Below, one piece after another: positions 1-10,100 of a DNA stretch of 34,676 bases. Origin of the DNA: Selenomonadales bacterium OttesenSCG-928-I06 (GTDB lineage Bacteria > Bacillota > Negativicutes > Sporomusales > Sporomusaceae); NCBI GenBank assembly GCA_030266395.1, contig JAJDHX010000012.1:1-34676 (forward strand). Direction: 5' to 3'. The notes beneath the pieces were generated by a model. That model had not been told where the DNA came from and made no database searches. It worked only from the letters and a program-made list of their open reading frames with translations. The translations under genes were made by a program, and so were the position numbers. Numbering within the stretch: the stretch's first letter is position 1; the number at the start of each line of letters is the position of its first letter.

Positions 1-2
1 GT

Positions 3-152
3 GCTAAAGGTTATGGTATTGGTATAACTTATGTTGTTAAGAAAAATATCAATATGCAATTTATCTTCCATGATCTTGAGCCTACTGATAAATCAGTTGG
101 TACTAATAGTTACGAAAAAGTTTATCAATTCTCAACTAATTTCAGATTTTAA
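3..152 (+). CDS. SLH-OmpM-type porin, C-terminal end only (truncated by window edge)
   Basis: Frame 3 reads GAKGYGIGITYVVKKNINMQFIFHDLEPTDKSVGTNSYEKVYQFSTNFRF*, near-identical to the C-termini of the porins at 710-1943 and 11857-13239; terminal Phe is typical of outer-membrane barrels. ORF 31..312 is a shadow frame. Confidence 0.88.
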   Translation, partial: AKGYGIGITYVVKKNINMQFIFHDLEPTDKSVGTNSYEKVYQFSTNFRF

Positions 153-183
153 TTTAAAAATTAACAAAAGAATATTAAAAAAA

Positions 184-217
184 ACTGGCTCTCGAAAAAA
201 TGAGGGCCAGTTTTTTC
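184..217 (+). terminator. Rho-independent terminator of upstream porin copy
   Basis: ACTGGCTCTC-gaaaaaat-GAGGGCCAGT followed by TTTTTT. Confidence 0.85.
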
Positions 218-709
218 TGTGTTTAAATAAAGAAGAAAAGTTTGTTTATTTATTGTTAATGCTTCATTATTATAATACTAAAGCCCAATATTCTGGGTTT
301 TGTATCAAGTGATACTTTTACTTTATCGGTTTTGGTGTAAAATTATAGAGATATTTTTTAATTTTTAGTAAATTTAGAATAGTATTACATGATTCGACAA
401 AAAAATATATGGTTTAGAAGGATTTTTTGGAAAAAACATAGAATATGAATAAATTAATGAATTTATAACAACAAGTTTATTAGGTAATTATAGATAGATT
501 TTGCTATTCTTACGCTATGTTAAACCTAGCATTTAGCAGAGCGTTAAGTATAGATAAAAGCAAAAAAGAAAAATATTTTGAGATAAGATTCTGGAAATTT
601 AAAGGAAATAAGGTTGCTTTAAAAAAGTAGGAGTCTTCTTAAAAATTTTCTTAATGCTTTTAGAAAAAAGCGCAAAATGCGTAAAAAAAATTTTTAGGAG
701 GAAAGAAAA

Positions 710-1943
710 ATGAAAAAAAAGTGTAGCTTTAGCAATTGCAGCTGCTATGTCACTAAGCGTAGCTGGTACTGCACTTGCGAACAATCCTTTCAGTGATGTG
801 CCTCAAGGACATTGGGCATATGACGCAGTAGCTCAATTAGAAAAAGATGGTTTAATCACTGGTTATGGTGATGGAACTTATCGTGGCGACAGAGCAATGA
901 GCCGTTATGAAATGGCTACAGTAATCGCTCAACTTGATGATGCAAATGGTGAAAATGCTGAATTAATCAACAGATTAAGAAGCGAATTTGCTACTGAACT
1001 TTACAATTTAGGTGTTCGTGTAGACAAATTAGAAAAAAATGCTTCTTCAATTAAATTCAATGGCGATGCTCGTATTCGTTACCAAAGTGGTGGCGGTGTA
1101 GCACCTCTAATGGGCATTAAAGATAATGATAATCAAAGAAGAAGCCATCGTTTCCAACAACGTATTCGTATCAACATGACTGCTGATATCAACGAAAAAG
1201 TAAAATTCTTAGGTAGAATTAAATACGAAAACACTAGTAATCGTAAAAATGCTAATGATACTAATAGCCCAACTTCATGGTCACAAGATGTATGGTTAGA
1301 TAGAGCAGAAATCCAATGGAATAACGGTTCTTTCCAAGGACGTTTTGGTAGAATCACTCCAACAATTGGTCAAGGTCTTATCTGGTTTGGCGTTAACCCA
1401 GCAGACGGTGGATTAATTGGTTACAAAACTAAAAAATGGGATATCTTTGCTGGTGTATTAGATTATCGTCCAACAGATCCTAACCATGGTGACAGCACTA
1501 GTGCAACGTATGCTGGTAATAATCCTACAAGTAAAAATGCAACAGTAGCAAATATTGGTTATACATTTAGCGATAAATTCAAACTTACAGCAGCATATTC
1601 AAATGCTCATGCATCTGAAAGTTATTATCCGTTTGAATTAATGGCATTTGGTTTCAATGCTAAGCTTGGTAAAGATTGGGGACTTACTGCAGAGTATATC
1701 AAGAATGAATCAGATACTTATGGTCATTTCCTTGATATGTCAGCTGGTACAGGCTATGGTGGAGCTAACGGAACTACTCCTGCTTGGCAAACTGAGGGTG
1801 GAGCTAAAGGTTATGGTATTGGTATTACTTATGTTGTTGCTAAAAACATCAACATGCAATTTATCTTCCATGATCTTGAAACTACAACTAATAACAAAGA
1901 CTACAACAACATCTACCAATTCTCAACTAACTTCAGATTCTAA
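710..1943 (+). CDS. SLH-domain OmpM-type porin, start codon separated from body by +1 frameshift in an A8 tract (listed ORF starts at internal ATG 747)
   Basis: SLH motif NPFSDVPQGHWAYDAVAQLEKDGLITGYGDGTYRGDRAMSRYEMA plus beta-barrel ending NFRF. AGGAGG then ATG at 710, but ATGAAAAAAAAGTGTAGC (8 A) versus ATGAAAAAAAGTGTAGC (7 A) in the paralog at 11857. Confidence 0.85.
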
Positions 1944-1960
1944 AATTAATAACATCAAAA

Positions 1961-1990
1961 AAGGAACTCTTTCGAGAGTTCCTTTTTTAT
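1961..1990 (+). terminator. Rho-independent terminator of porin
   Basis: AAGGAACTCT-ttcg-AGAGTTCCTT followed by T-run; perfect 10-bp stem. Confidence 0.92.
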
Positions 1991-2089
1991 TTTGTTTTTT
2001 ATTATTTCAAACAATACAGTTTACAATAAATGTTTGTATACGTGACCAAACATTTCTGTTTCTCTAACTTTGTTTTTTATAATAAAATG

Positions 2090-2198
2090 TTTATAATATC
2101 GATTTTAATGTAATTTAAATTATTTAGAACCAGTTGGTAAATCAGTCAGTAGTAATTATAAAAACATATAGCAATTCTATACACATTTCTATTTCTAA
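2090..2198 (+). pseudogene. Decayed 3' remnant of a further OmpM-type porin copy
   Basis: Frame from 2127 reads EPVGKSVSSNYKNI*QFYTHFYF*, aligning with EPTDKSVGTNSYEKVYQFSTNFRF* (copy at 3-152) and ...YRNVYQFYTNFRF*; followed by a terminator as in intact copies. Left boundary approximate. Confidence 0.7.
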
Positions 2199-2221
2199 AT
2201 TCAACAGATTCAACAAACAAA

Positions 2222-2254
2222 AAAGGGTTCTGTATATACAGAACTCTTTTTTGT
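2222..2254 (+). terminator. Rho-independent terminator associated with porin relic
   Basis: AAAGGGTTCTGTATATACAGAACTCTTTTTT hairpin plus T-run. Confidence 0.75.
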
Positions 2255-2318
2255 TATTTAATTTATTAAAATTTGACAAAATATTTCCGGGAAATAAAAA
2301 ATGTAATATTTTGTAAAA

Positions 2319-2714
2319 TCAGCCTTTTATAATTTTAACAAAGAATTTTCTGCTTCTAGGGCCATCAAATTCGCAAAAATAAATACCTTGCCAAGTTCCA
2401 AGAAGGAGATTGCCTTCAGAAATTATAACAGTTGCACTTGAACCTATCATACTTGCTTTAAGATGAGCAGCACTATTACCTTCCATGTGGACAAATTCTT
2501 TTTTATCAGGGAATATATCTTTTAGAGCAAATATTAAATCTTTTGTTACATCTGGATCAGCATTTTCATTTATTGTTATGCCAGCAGTAGTGTGAGGACA
2601 ATATATAATACATATTCCTTCTGCTATTAGGTTTTTTTCTAATGCTTCTTTAACTTTATTTGTGATGTCTATAAATCCTTCATTAGGTGTTTGCAAGTTA
2701 AAAGTATAAATCAT
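2319..2714 (-). CDS. yjbQ: YjbQ family protein (UPF0047; secondary thiamine-phosphate synthase-like)
   Basis: IIYCPHTTAGITINENADPDV, HMEGNSAAHLKASMIGSS, LLLGTWQGIYFCEFDGPRSRK motifs. Confidence 0.92.
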   Translation of the reverse strand: MIYTFNLQTPNEGFIDITNKVKEALEKNLIAEGICIIYCPHTTAGITINENADPDVTKDLIFALKDIFPDKKEFVHMEGNSAAHLKASMIGSSATVIISEGNLLLGTWQGIYFCEFDGPRSRKFFVKIIKG

Positions 2715-2820
2715 ATAATTTCAATCCCTTCCAAAATATTACTAACAGATTATTTAACTTGTAATATTATAAATATTATAACAAAATATCTTTGATTTAA
2801 ATAGATTTATATAAAAGTTA

Positions 2821-2857
2821 AGAGCTTGATATTACAAGAAATATTGTAATATCGAGC
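2821..2857 (-). terminator. Hairpin directly downstream of the DtxR/MntR-type gene
   Basis: AGAGCTTGATATTACAA-gaaata-TTGTAATATCGAGCCT, long stem abutting the stop codon; U-tract on the minus strand is weak. Confidence 0.6.
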
Positions 2858-3286
2858 CTATTTTTTAATTGCAGTTTTAAGTTTAAATTCATCATAAATT
2901 TTGGGGTGTGAGTTGAAAAAATCAACTAGTTGCTCAATCGCGAATATAGTGGGTTTAGATAAATAATGCTCCATAGCTTCAGCTTCTGCACTGACATTAC
3001 AATCTGAACCAATTAATTTCAAAAAATTTTGGAGAAGGGCGTTTCTTTCTATCAGAAATTTACCAACAATATCTCCTTGTTCTGTAAGATAAATATAGCC
3101 ATAGCGTTGATAATTAATATATCCTTTGAGTTTTAGTTTTCTTAAAGCCTTACTTACAGATGGCAAAGATACATTTAATTTGTTGCTTATTTCAGAGACT
3201 CTAACAGCAGGTCGTGTTAGAGAAAGTCTGTATAATTCTTCTAAATAATCTTCTAAACTTGGTGATAGGTCATAATTATCTATCAT
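2858..3286 (-). CDS. DtxR/MntR-family metal-dependent transcriptional regulator
   Basis: N-terminal wHTH LEDYLEELYRLSLTRPAVRVSEISNKLNVSLPSVSKALRKLKLKGYINYQRYGYIYLTEQG and AEAMEHYLS dimerisation segment. Confidence 0.88.
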   Translation of the reverse strand: MIDNYDLSPSLEDYLEELYRLSLTRPAVRVSEISNKLNVSLPSVSKALRKLKLKGYINYQRYGYIYLTEQGDIVGKFLIERNALLQNFLKLIGSDCNVSAEAEAMEHYLSKPTIFAIEQLVDFFNSHPKIYDEFKLKTAIKK

Positions 3287-3479
3287 AAGTTTTACCTCAG
3301 AGGTGATTATTTTAAAATACCGGGTTTTACATGTGGATATCTATTAATGTATATTTATTAAAACATAAAAATATATCAAGAAGATAAAGATGAAATTGAA
3401 TTTTTTTGTTATAATATAAAAATGCAAATATAATTATAAATAAATCACATTATATATTATAAAAACAGGAGGAACTTAA

Positions 3480-4610
3480 TTGATTAACAAAGAACGTGCT
3501 TTAAAAGAGTTTTTTGAACTTGTTCAGATATATGCACCTCCCAGACAAGAACGGAAAGTGGCAGACAAAATAAAAGAAATTATAAAAGAAATAGATTTTG
3601 CTGGTTTGGAACTTGCGGAAGATGATGCAGGAGCAAAAATAGAAGGAAATTGTAATAATTTTATTATTAATATAAAAGGAAATGTTAAAAAAGCACCAAT
3701 TATCCTTTTTTCAGCTCATTTTGATTCAGTTGAGCCTTGTGAAAATGTAGTTCCTGTTTTAAAAGATGGAGTTATAACATCAGAAGGTAATACTGTTCTA
3801 GGTGCAGATGATAAGGCCGGACTTGTGGCAATATTAGAGGCTTTAAGAGTAATAAAAGAAAATCAATTGCCACATGGTGACCTGCAAATAGTTTTTACAG
3901 TTTCTGAAGAGGGTGGTTTGCATGGATCCAGAAATCTTGATCCAACAATACTTAAAGCAGATATCGGATATGTACTGGATGCTGGCGGTTCTCCCGGCAC
4001 AATAATTAACAAAGCTCCTGGTCAGAATCATATTGATGCTATTATTTATGGCAGAAAAGCACATGCTGGTATAGACCCTGAATCAGGAATAAATGCTATC
4101 AAAATAGCTGCTGAGGCACTGTGTCAAATTGATTTGGGCAGAATAGATTTTGAAACAACAGCAAATATTGGTTTAATAGAAGGTGGCAGTGCCACAAATG
4201 TAGTCCCCGATAAAGTTGTTTTAAAAGGTGAAGTAAGAAGTCATAGTGAGAAAAAGCTGGCAGATAAAATTGAGTCAATGGAAAAAGCCTTTTATAGTGC
4301 TGCAAAGAAAAATAATTCCGAATCTTTTGTTGAAGTAAAGCATGCATATATTCCTTTTGCCATAGAAGAGAATGAAAATGTGATATTATTGGCAAAAAAA
4401 GCTGCAGAATCAATAGGATTGAAATCTTCAATTGTCCCGACAGGTGGCGGCAGTGATGCAAATAATTTTAATAAATATGGAGTTAAAACTGCGGCTTTAG
4501 GTATTGGAATGACTAAAGTGCATACTACAGAAGAGTATATATTAGAAGAAGACCTTTATAATTGTGTAAGACTGGTTTTGGCTATAATACAAAAATCAGT
4601 GGAAAACTAA
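3480..4610 (+). CDS. M20/M25/M40 family metallopeptidase (peptidase T-like, YqjE type)
   Basis: SAHFDSVEPCENV, GNTVLGADDKAGLVAILEAL, VSEEGGLHGSRNL, GRKAHAGIDPESGINAI motifs; TTG start after AGGAGG. Confidence 0.9.
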   Translation: MINKERALKEFFELVQIYAPPRQERKVADKIKEIIKEIDFAGLELAEDDAGAKIEGNCNNFIINIKGNVKKAPIILFSAHFDSVEPCENVVPVLKDGVITSEGNTVLGADDKAGLVAILEALRVIKENQLPHGDLQIVFTVSEEGGLHGSRNLDPTILKADIGYVLDAGGSPGTIINKAPGQNHIDAIIYGRKAHAGIDPESGINAIKIAAEALCQIDLGRIDFETTANIGLIEGGSATNVVPDKVVLKGEVRSHSEKKLADKIESMEKAFYSAAKKNNSESFVEVKHAYIPFAIEENENVILLAKKAAESIGLKSSIVPTGGGSDANNFNKYGVKTAALGIGMTKVHTTEEYILEEDLYNCVRLVLAIIQKSVEN

Positions 4611-4611
4611 T

Positions 4612-4644
4612 AAGAAACCTCGCTTATTAAAGTGAGGTTTCTTT
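4612..4644. terminator. Bidirectional terminator between convergent genes
   Basis: AAGAAACCTCGCTT-attaa-AGTGAGGTTTCTTT. Confidence 0.85.
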
Positions 4645-6246
4645 ATTTATTGGGTTTCCATCAGATCTAATATCAGCAGCTACTTGTTTTGTATCTGTTT
4701 TAGGATCAATTTGAATTGCTCCGGCATGTCCCATTAAATTAGAGAATTTTTCTACTGTTTTTATTAGATGTCCTCGTTTTTTTAATTCTTCTAAAATTGA
4801 AACAGGAACACGGCTTTCAAACTTAACGTCATTTTCGGTTTCGCCCCATGCTCTGCCATATAAGTAGCGGGGAGCATTGATAGCATTTTGGACATCATAG
4901 TTATAGTCTACGATTCTTGTCACAATAGTAGCTTGAGTTTGTGGCTGACCCTCTCCGCCCATTGTTCCATAAATCAGATATGGTTTATTATTCTTAAAAA
5001 GCATTGCTGGATTTAAGGTGTGAAAAGTTCTTTTTTGAGGTTCAAGTTTATTAGGGTGATTTTCATCTAAAGAAAAGAAACAGCCTCTGTTTTGTAGAGT
5101 TATTCCCGTATCCTCAGGAATAATACCAGAACCAAATTCATGGTATGTACTTTGGATCAAAGAAACAGCATTTCCCATCTCGTCAGAGAATCCTAACCAG
5201 ACAGTATCCCCTTTTGGTTCGAGTTGGTAATTGAAATCTGCTGTTTTTTCTAAGGAAATATTTTTGGCTAGTAAATTTGCATGTTCTTTAGATAATATAT
5301 AGTCAAGCGGAATATCATAAAAATCCGGATCAGTTAAGTATTTATCTCGAATAATAAATGCCTGTTTACAAGCTTCTATTAGAAGATGATAATAATCTGT
5401 ACTACCTTCTTCTATTTTAGTAAAATCAAAATTATTAAGAATTTGAAGTATTAAAATAGAAGCGAATCCTTGAGTATTTGGCGGTAGGTTATAAACAGTG
5501 AAATCTCTATAAAACCCTTTGATTGGATTTATCCAATTTGCAGTATGATTTTCAAAGTCATCTAAGGTTAAAATGCCGCCATTTGCTTGAATTTCGCTAA
5601 CAATTTTATTTGCGATTTTACCAGAATAAAATTCAGTAGCACCTTTTTGAGCAATTAACTCTAATGTTTTGGCTAAGATAGGTTGCTTAAACAGTTCTTT
5701 TTCTTTATAGGGTAAGCCTTCTTGATTTAAGAAGGTTTCTTTAAAACCTTTAAAAATTTTTAAAGAAGTTATATTCTCATTAGTATATTCTTCTTGGCTT
5801 TTAGTAACAGGAAAGCCGTTTTGGGCATATGAAATTGCTTTTTCAAAGAGATAAGAAAAGCTTTTGGTACCATTTAATTTGGTTTTTGAGTATTCATAAG
5901 CTTTTTGAAGTCCGCTTACTGCACCCGGAACAGTATTACAAGCAAGATATCCTCTAAATGGAATTTTGGAATATCCGAGGTTTTTATAATATTGTATAGT
6001 TGCTCTTTCGCCTGATTTGCCACTAGCATTTAAGCCATTTAGTGATTTGTTTTTAGCATCATATATAAGCCAGAAATTATCTCCGCCCAGAGAGTTCATA
6101 TGTGGATAAACAACACTGATCACAGTTGCTCCAACTATTGCTGCTTCAATAGCATTAGCTCCTTCTTTTAGAACTTCTGTTGCAGCTTTTGTTGCTAGAT
6201 GATGAGGTGTTACAGCTACTGATTTGTTATTTAAAATATTAATCAC
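4627..6246 (-). CDS. Gamma-glutamyltransferase family protein (Ntn-hydrolase, YwrD-like)
   Basis: VSVVYPHMNSLGGDNFWLIYDA, catalytic-Thr region PKGDTVWLGFSDEMGNAVSLIQS, GTMGGEGQPQTQ; no evident signal peptide. Confidence 0.9.
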   Translation of the reverse strand: MINILNNKSVAVTPHHLATKAATEVLKEGANAIEAAIVGATVISVVYPHMNSLGGDNFWLIYDAKNKSLNGLNASGKSGERATIQYYKNLGYSKIPFRGYLACNTVPGAVSGLQKAYEYSKTKLNGTKSFSYLFEKAISYAQNGFPVTKSQEEYTNENITSLKIFKGFKETFLNQEGLPYKEKELFKQPILAKTLELIAQKGATEFYSGKIANKIVSEIQANGGILTLDDFENHTANWINPIKGFYRDFTVYNLPPNTQGFASILILQILNNFDFTKIEEGSTDYYHLLIEACKQAFIIRDKYLTDPDFYDIPLDYILSKEHANLLAKNISLEKTADFNYQLEPKGDTVWLGFSDEMGNAVSLIQSTYHEFGSGIIPEDTGITLQNRGCFFSLDENHPNKLEPQKRTFHTLNPAMLFKNNKPYLIYGTMGGEGQPQTQATIVTRIVDYNYDVQNAINAPRYLYGRAWGETENDVKFESRVPVSILEELKKRGHLIKTVEKFSNLMGHAGAIQIDPKTDTKQVAADIRSDGNPINKETSL

Positions 6247-6265
6247 CTTCTTTAAAAGATTTAGC

Positions 6266-6298
6266 TAAAGCCCAGACAACATTTGTCTGAGCTTTTTA
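6266..6298 (-). terminator. Hairpin terminator downstream of the DedA-like gene
   Basis: AAAGCCCAGACAA-cat-TTGTCTGAGCTTTTT inverted repeat between the two minus-strand genes. Confidence 0.6.
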
Positions 6299-6317
6299 AT
6301 ATTTAAAGAATTGGGTA

Positions 6318-6905
6318 TTAAGATTGAGCAGGTTGTCTGCGAGATCTTCTCCAAAGAGCAACTAATAGTATTATAAGTAAAATTGCTATAACTGAGAGTA
6401 TAATGAATATATCGTAATACTCAGCCATTAAATCCATTGCATAATCTCCAAAGTAATAAATAAGTAGTCCTTCAATCATAAATCTTTTGGCCCTACCTAT
6501 AAATGATACAACAATGAAGACATCCATTCTTATTTTAAAAGCACCTGCAGCGATACTTACGAATTTATAAGGTATTGGCGATAATGCTGCCAAAAATATA
6601 GCCCATACAGCATTTCTTCTCACTTTTTCTTGTATAGGTTCTAAATATTTCTCTGGAATCATTTTTCTTGCGGCAACAATACCAATTTTACGTCCTATAC
6701 CATAGCCTATAAAGCCGCCTACTACAGAGAAAGATGTTGCAGCAATAGCATACAAAATTGCACTGTCAGGATTAGCTAAAGCAAGAGGTATTAAGATTAA
6801 GTCTGGTAATATTGGAGAGATGAAAGATTCAGTGAAAGATGCAATAATAAGTCCATATATTCCCCATTCCAGGAAGACTTCCGTCAAACTGTCGAGAAAT
6901 TCCAT
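6318..6905 (-). CDS. DedA/VTT-domain membrane protein (YqaA-like)
   Basis: SFTESFISPILPDLILIPLALANP, GYGIGRKIG, ALSPIPYKFVSIAAGAFKI; several TM helices. Confidence 0.87.
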   Translation of the reverse strand: MEFLDSLTEVFLEWGIYGLIIASFTESFISPILPDLILIPLALANPDSAILYAIAATSFSVVGGFIGYGIGRKIGIVAARKMIPEKYLEPIQEKVRRNAVWAIFLAALSPIPYKFVSIAAGAFKIRMDVFIVVSFIGRAKRFMIEGLLIYYFGDYAMDLMAEYYDIFIILSVIAILLIILLVALWRRSRRQPAQS

Positions 6906-7068
6906 TTTACACCCTCTTTAAAAAACAATTATGATAGATTTTATTGTACTATAGTAATACTTAGTATGGCAATGTAAAAAAATAATATTTATTTAAAAAT
7001 CAAATAAAAAAATATGAAAATTCTAACAATAAGATTGCCTGGGAATCCAGGCAGCAGTAAGTTTCTCG

Positions 7069-7096
7069 TTTACAAAGTAAACTAATATGATATAAT
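7069..7096 (+). promoter_or_regulatory. Predicted pyc promoter (TTTACA-N16-TATAAT), -35 embedded in inverted repeat
   Basis: TTTACA 7069-7074, TATAAT 7091-7096; inverted repeat GTTTAC-AAA-GTAAAC 7068-7082. Confidence 0.6.
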
Positions 7097-7119
7097 AATG
7101 GGAACAGGAGGAATTTGCC

Positions 7120-10100
7120 ATGAATATGAAAAAAATTAAAACAGTTTTAGTTGCTAATAGAGGCGAGATAGCAATTAGAATTTTCCGAGCATGTAGAGAA
7201 TTAAATATAAGGACAATAGCGGTATATTCAAAAGAGGATGTCTATTCTCTTCATAGATATAAGGCAGATGAATCATATTTGGTTGGTGAAGGCAAGGGGC
7301 CTATAGAAGCCTATCTGGATATTGATGGCATAATAGATATCGCAAAAAAGAATGACGTAGATGCAATTCATCCAGGATATGGATTTTTATCTGAAAATAT
7401 TATGTTAGCTCAAAGATGTAAAGAAGAAGGAATTATTTTCATCGGACCTACTTTAGATCATCTTGATATGTTTGGTGATAAAATAAATGCCCGTGAAAAG
7501 GCTATAGAAGTTGGAATACCAGTAATACCTGGTAGTGATGGTACTGTAAAATCATTAGATGAAGTGCGTGAATTTGCCGAAAAAAATGGTTATCCTTTTA
7601 TAATAAAAGCTGTTCTCGGTGGCGGCGGGAGAGGCATGCGTCTTGTGCGGAGTGAAAAAAATCTTGAAGATGCATATAACTTGACTCGTTCAGAGGCAAA
7701 AGCTGCATTTGGTAATGACGAGATATATATAGAGAAATTTATAGAAAACCCTAAACATATAGAAGTGCAAATTTTAGGAGATGAATATGGCAATTTAATT
7801 CATCTTTATGAAAGAGATTGTTCTGTGCAGCGTCGTCACCAAAAAGTTATAGAAGTTGCACCTTCTCAGGCTTTGAAAGAGGAGACTAGAACTGCTATTT
7901 GTGATGCTGCTGTAAAACTGATGAAACATGTAAATTATGTTAGTGCAGGTACAGTTGAGTTTTTAGCAACATTGGATGGTAAATTTTATTTTATAGAAGT
8001 TAATCCTAGAATACAGGTTGAGCATACTATTACTGAGATGATTACAGGTGTTGATATTGTTCAATCTCAGATTTTAATATCTGATGGTTATAGTTTAAGA
8101 GATGAAGAAGTTGGTAATTTAGTTCAAGAGAATATTCGTTGTAATGGACATTCTATTCAATGTAGGATTACGACTGAAGACCCAACAAATCAATTTACAC
8201 CTGATACTGGTAAAATAATAGCTTATAGAAGTCCAGGCGGTTTTGGGCTAAGGCTAGATGCCGGCAATGCATATGCTGGTTCTGTTATAACGCCTTATTA
8301 TGATTCGCTTTTAGTAAAAGTATCAGTTTGGGGCAGAACTCATAAAAAAGCTGTAGGTAATATGCAGCGTGCTTTAAGTGAGTTTAGAATAAGAGGTATA
8401 AAAACAAATACTGCCTTCTTATATAATGTGATTTCTCACAAAAGTTTTATTGATGGAACATATCATACTGGGTTTTTAGATGAATCTCCAGAATTATTTG
8501 TTTTACCTCAAATAAAAGACAGGGGTACGAAGTTACTTAAATATTTAGCAGAAGTAACTGTAAATGGTCCTCATGGTAAAGGAAGGGCTATAAAACCTAA
8601 ACTTCCTAAAGTGAGAATTCCGGAAAAAATTTCTACAGAAGCACCTAGAGGTACTAAACAAATTCTGGAAGAGCAAGGCCCTGAAGGTATTATTAAATAT
8701 ATGAAAGACCAAAAAAAGGTCTTAATAACAGATACAACTTTTAGAGATGCTCATCAGTCTCTTTTGGCAACTAGGCTAAGAACTTATGATATGTTAGGCA
8801 TTATGGAATCAACCTCTAAACTTATGCATAATTTATTTGCAATGGAAGTTTGGGGTGGTGCCACATTTGATGTTGCTTATAGATTTTTAAAAGAAGATCC
8901 TTGGCAAAGATTAACGCAAATCAGAGAAAAAACACCTAATATTCTTTTGCAAATGTTACTTAGAGCTTCAAATGCAGTAGGATATATGAATTATCCTGAT
9001 AATCTTATTAAAGCTTTTGTTAAGAGAGCTGCCGAAGAAGGTATAGATTTATTTAGAATATTTGATAGCTTAAATTGGCTTCCAGGAATGCAAGTAGCTA
9101 TAGACTCTGTTCGTGATTCAGGTAAAATTGCCATGACAGCAATTTGTTATACAGGTGATATTTTAGATCCAACCAAAACAAAATATGATCTTAAATATTA
9201 TGTGACTATGGCTAAAGAGCTTGAAAAAGCCGGCGGGCATATTTTGAGTATTAAAGATATGGCAGGTGTCTTAAAGCCAGAAGCTGCATATCGTCTTGTA
9301 AGTGCTTTAAAAGAAGCTGTAGATATTCCTGTACATGTTCACACTCATGCAACTACAGGTAATGCTATATATACTTATGCTCGTGCTATAGATGCTGGCG
9401 TGGATATGGTGGATGTTGCTGTGTCATCTATGTCGGGTCTTACTTCACAACCTGGAGCAAGTAGTCTTTACTATGCTCTTGATGGACATGAAAGACAGCC
9501 TGAGATGGATGTTAATGCATTTAATAAAATATCTCATTATTGGGAAGATGTTCGAGCTTTTTATGGTCATTTTGAAAGCAGTCAGTTTTTCCCTAATCCT
9601 GAGGTTTATCATCATGCGATGCCAGGTGGTCAGTATAGCAATTTGAAACAACAGGCAAAAGCAGTTGGTCTTCAAAATCGTTGGGATGAGATAAAAGAAG
9701 CATATGAATTAGTCAATAGAATGTTTGGAGATATAGTTAAAGTAACTCCTTCTTCCAAAGTTGTAGGAGATATGGCTTTGTTTATGGTAGAAAACAATCT
9801 TACTGAAGAAGATGTCTATAATAATGGCGAAACTCTTAACTTCCCTAACTCTGTAGTAGAATTTTTTGAAGGAAAGTTAGGTCAGCCATATCAAGGATTC
9901 CCGGAAAAATTGCAAAAAATAGTGCTAAAAGGAAAGAAACCGATTACTACAAGACCAGGAGAAAATTTGGAACCTATAGATTTCGAAGAGACAAGAAAAA
10001 TTCTAGAGGAAGAACTGAAAGATACTCTTGGCAGATCGATAAGTTATAATGATGTTTTGTCATATTGTTTATATCCTAAAGTATTTTTAGATTGGGCTGA

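Noticed and set aside
302-315. Short palindrome GTATCA-AG-TGATAC after a weak AAGCCCA/TGGGTTT hairpin
   Set aside because: Small and AT-rich; not enough evidence for a specific regulatory role.
31-2067. +1 shadow ORFs over porins (31..312, 1648..2067, and 12926..13291)
   Set aside because: All three occupy the same alternative frame over the conserved 3' part of the paralogous porins, lack RBS, and have low-complexity composition; they are by-products of porin homology and codon use.
2134-2316. ORF of 60 aa
   Set aside because: Overlaps the porin relic and its terminator; no RBS or family features.
3843-4461. Minus-strand ORFs inside the M20 peptidase gene
   Set aside because: Antisense to a conserved coding sequence; spurious.
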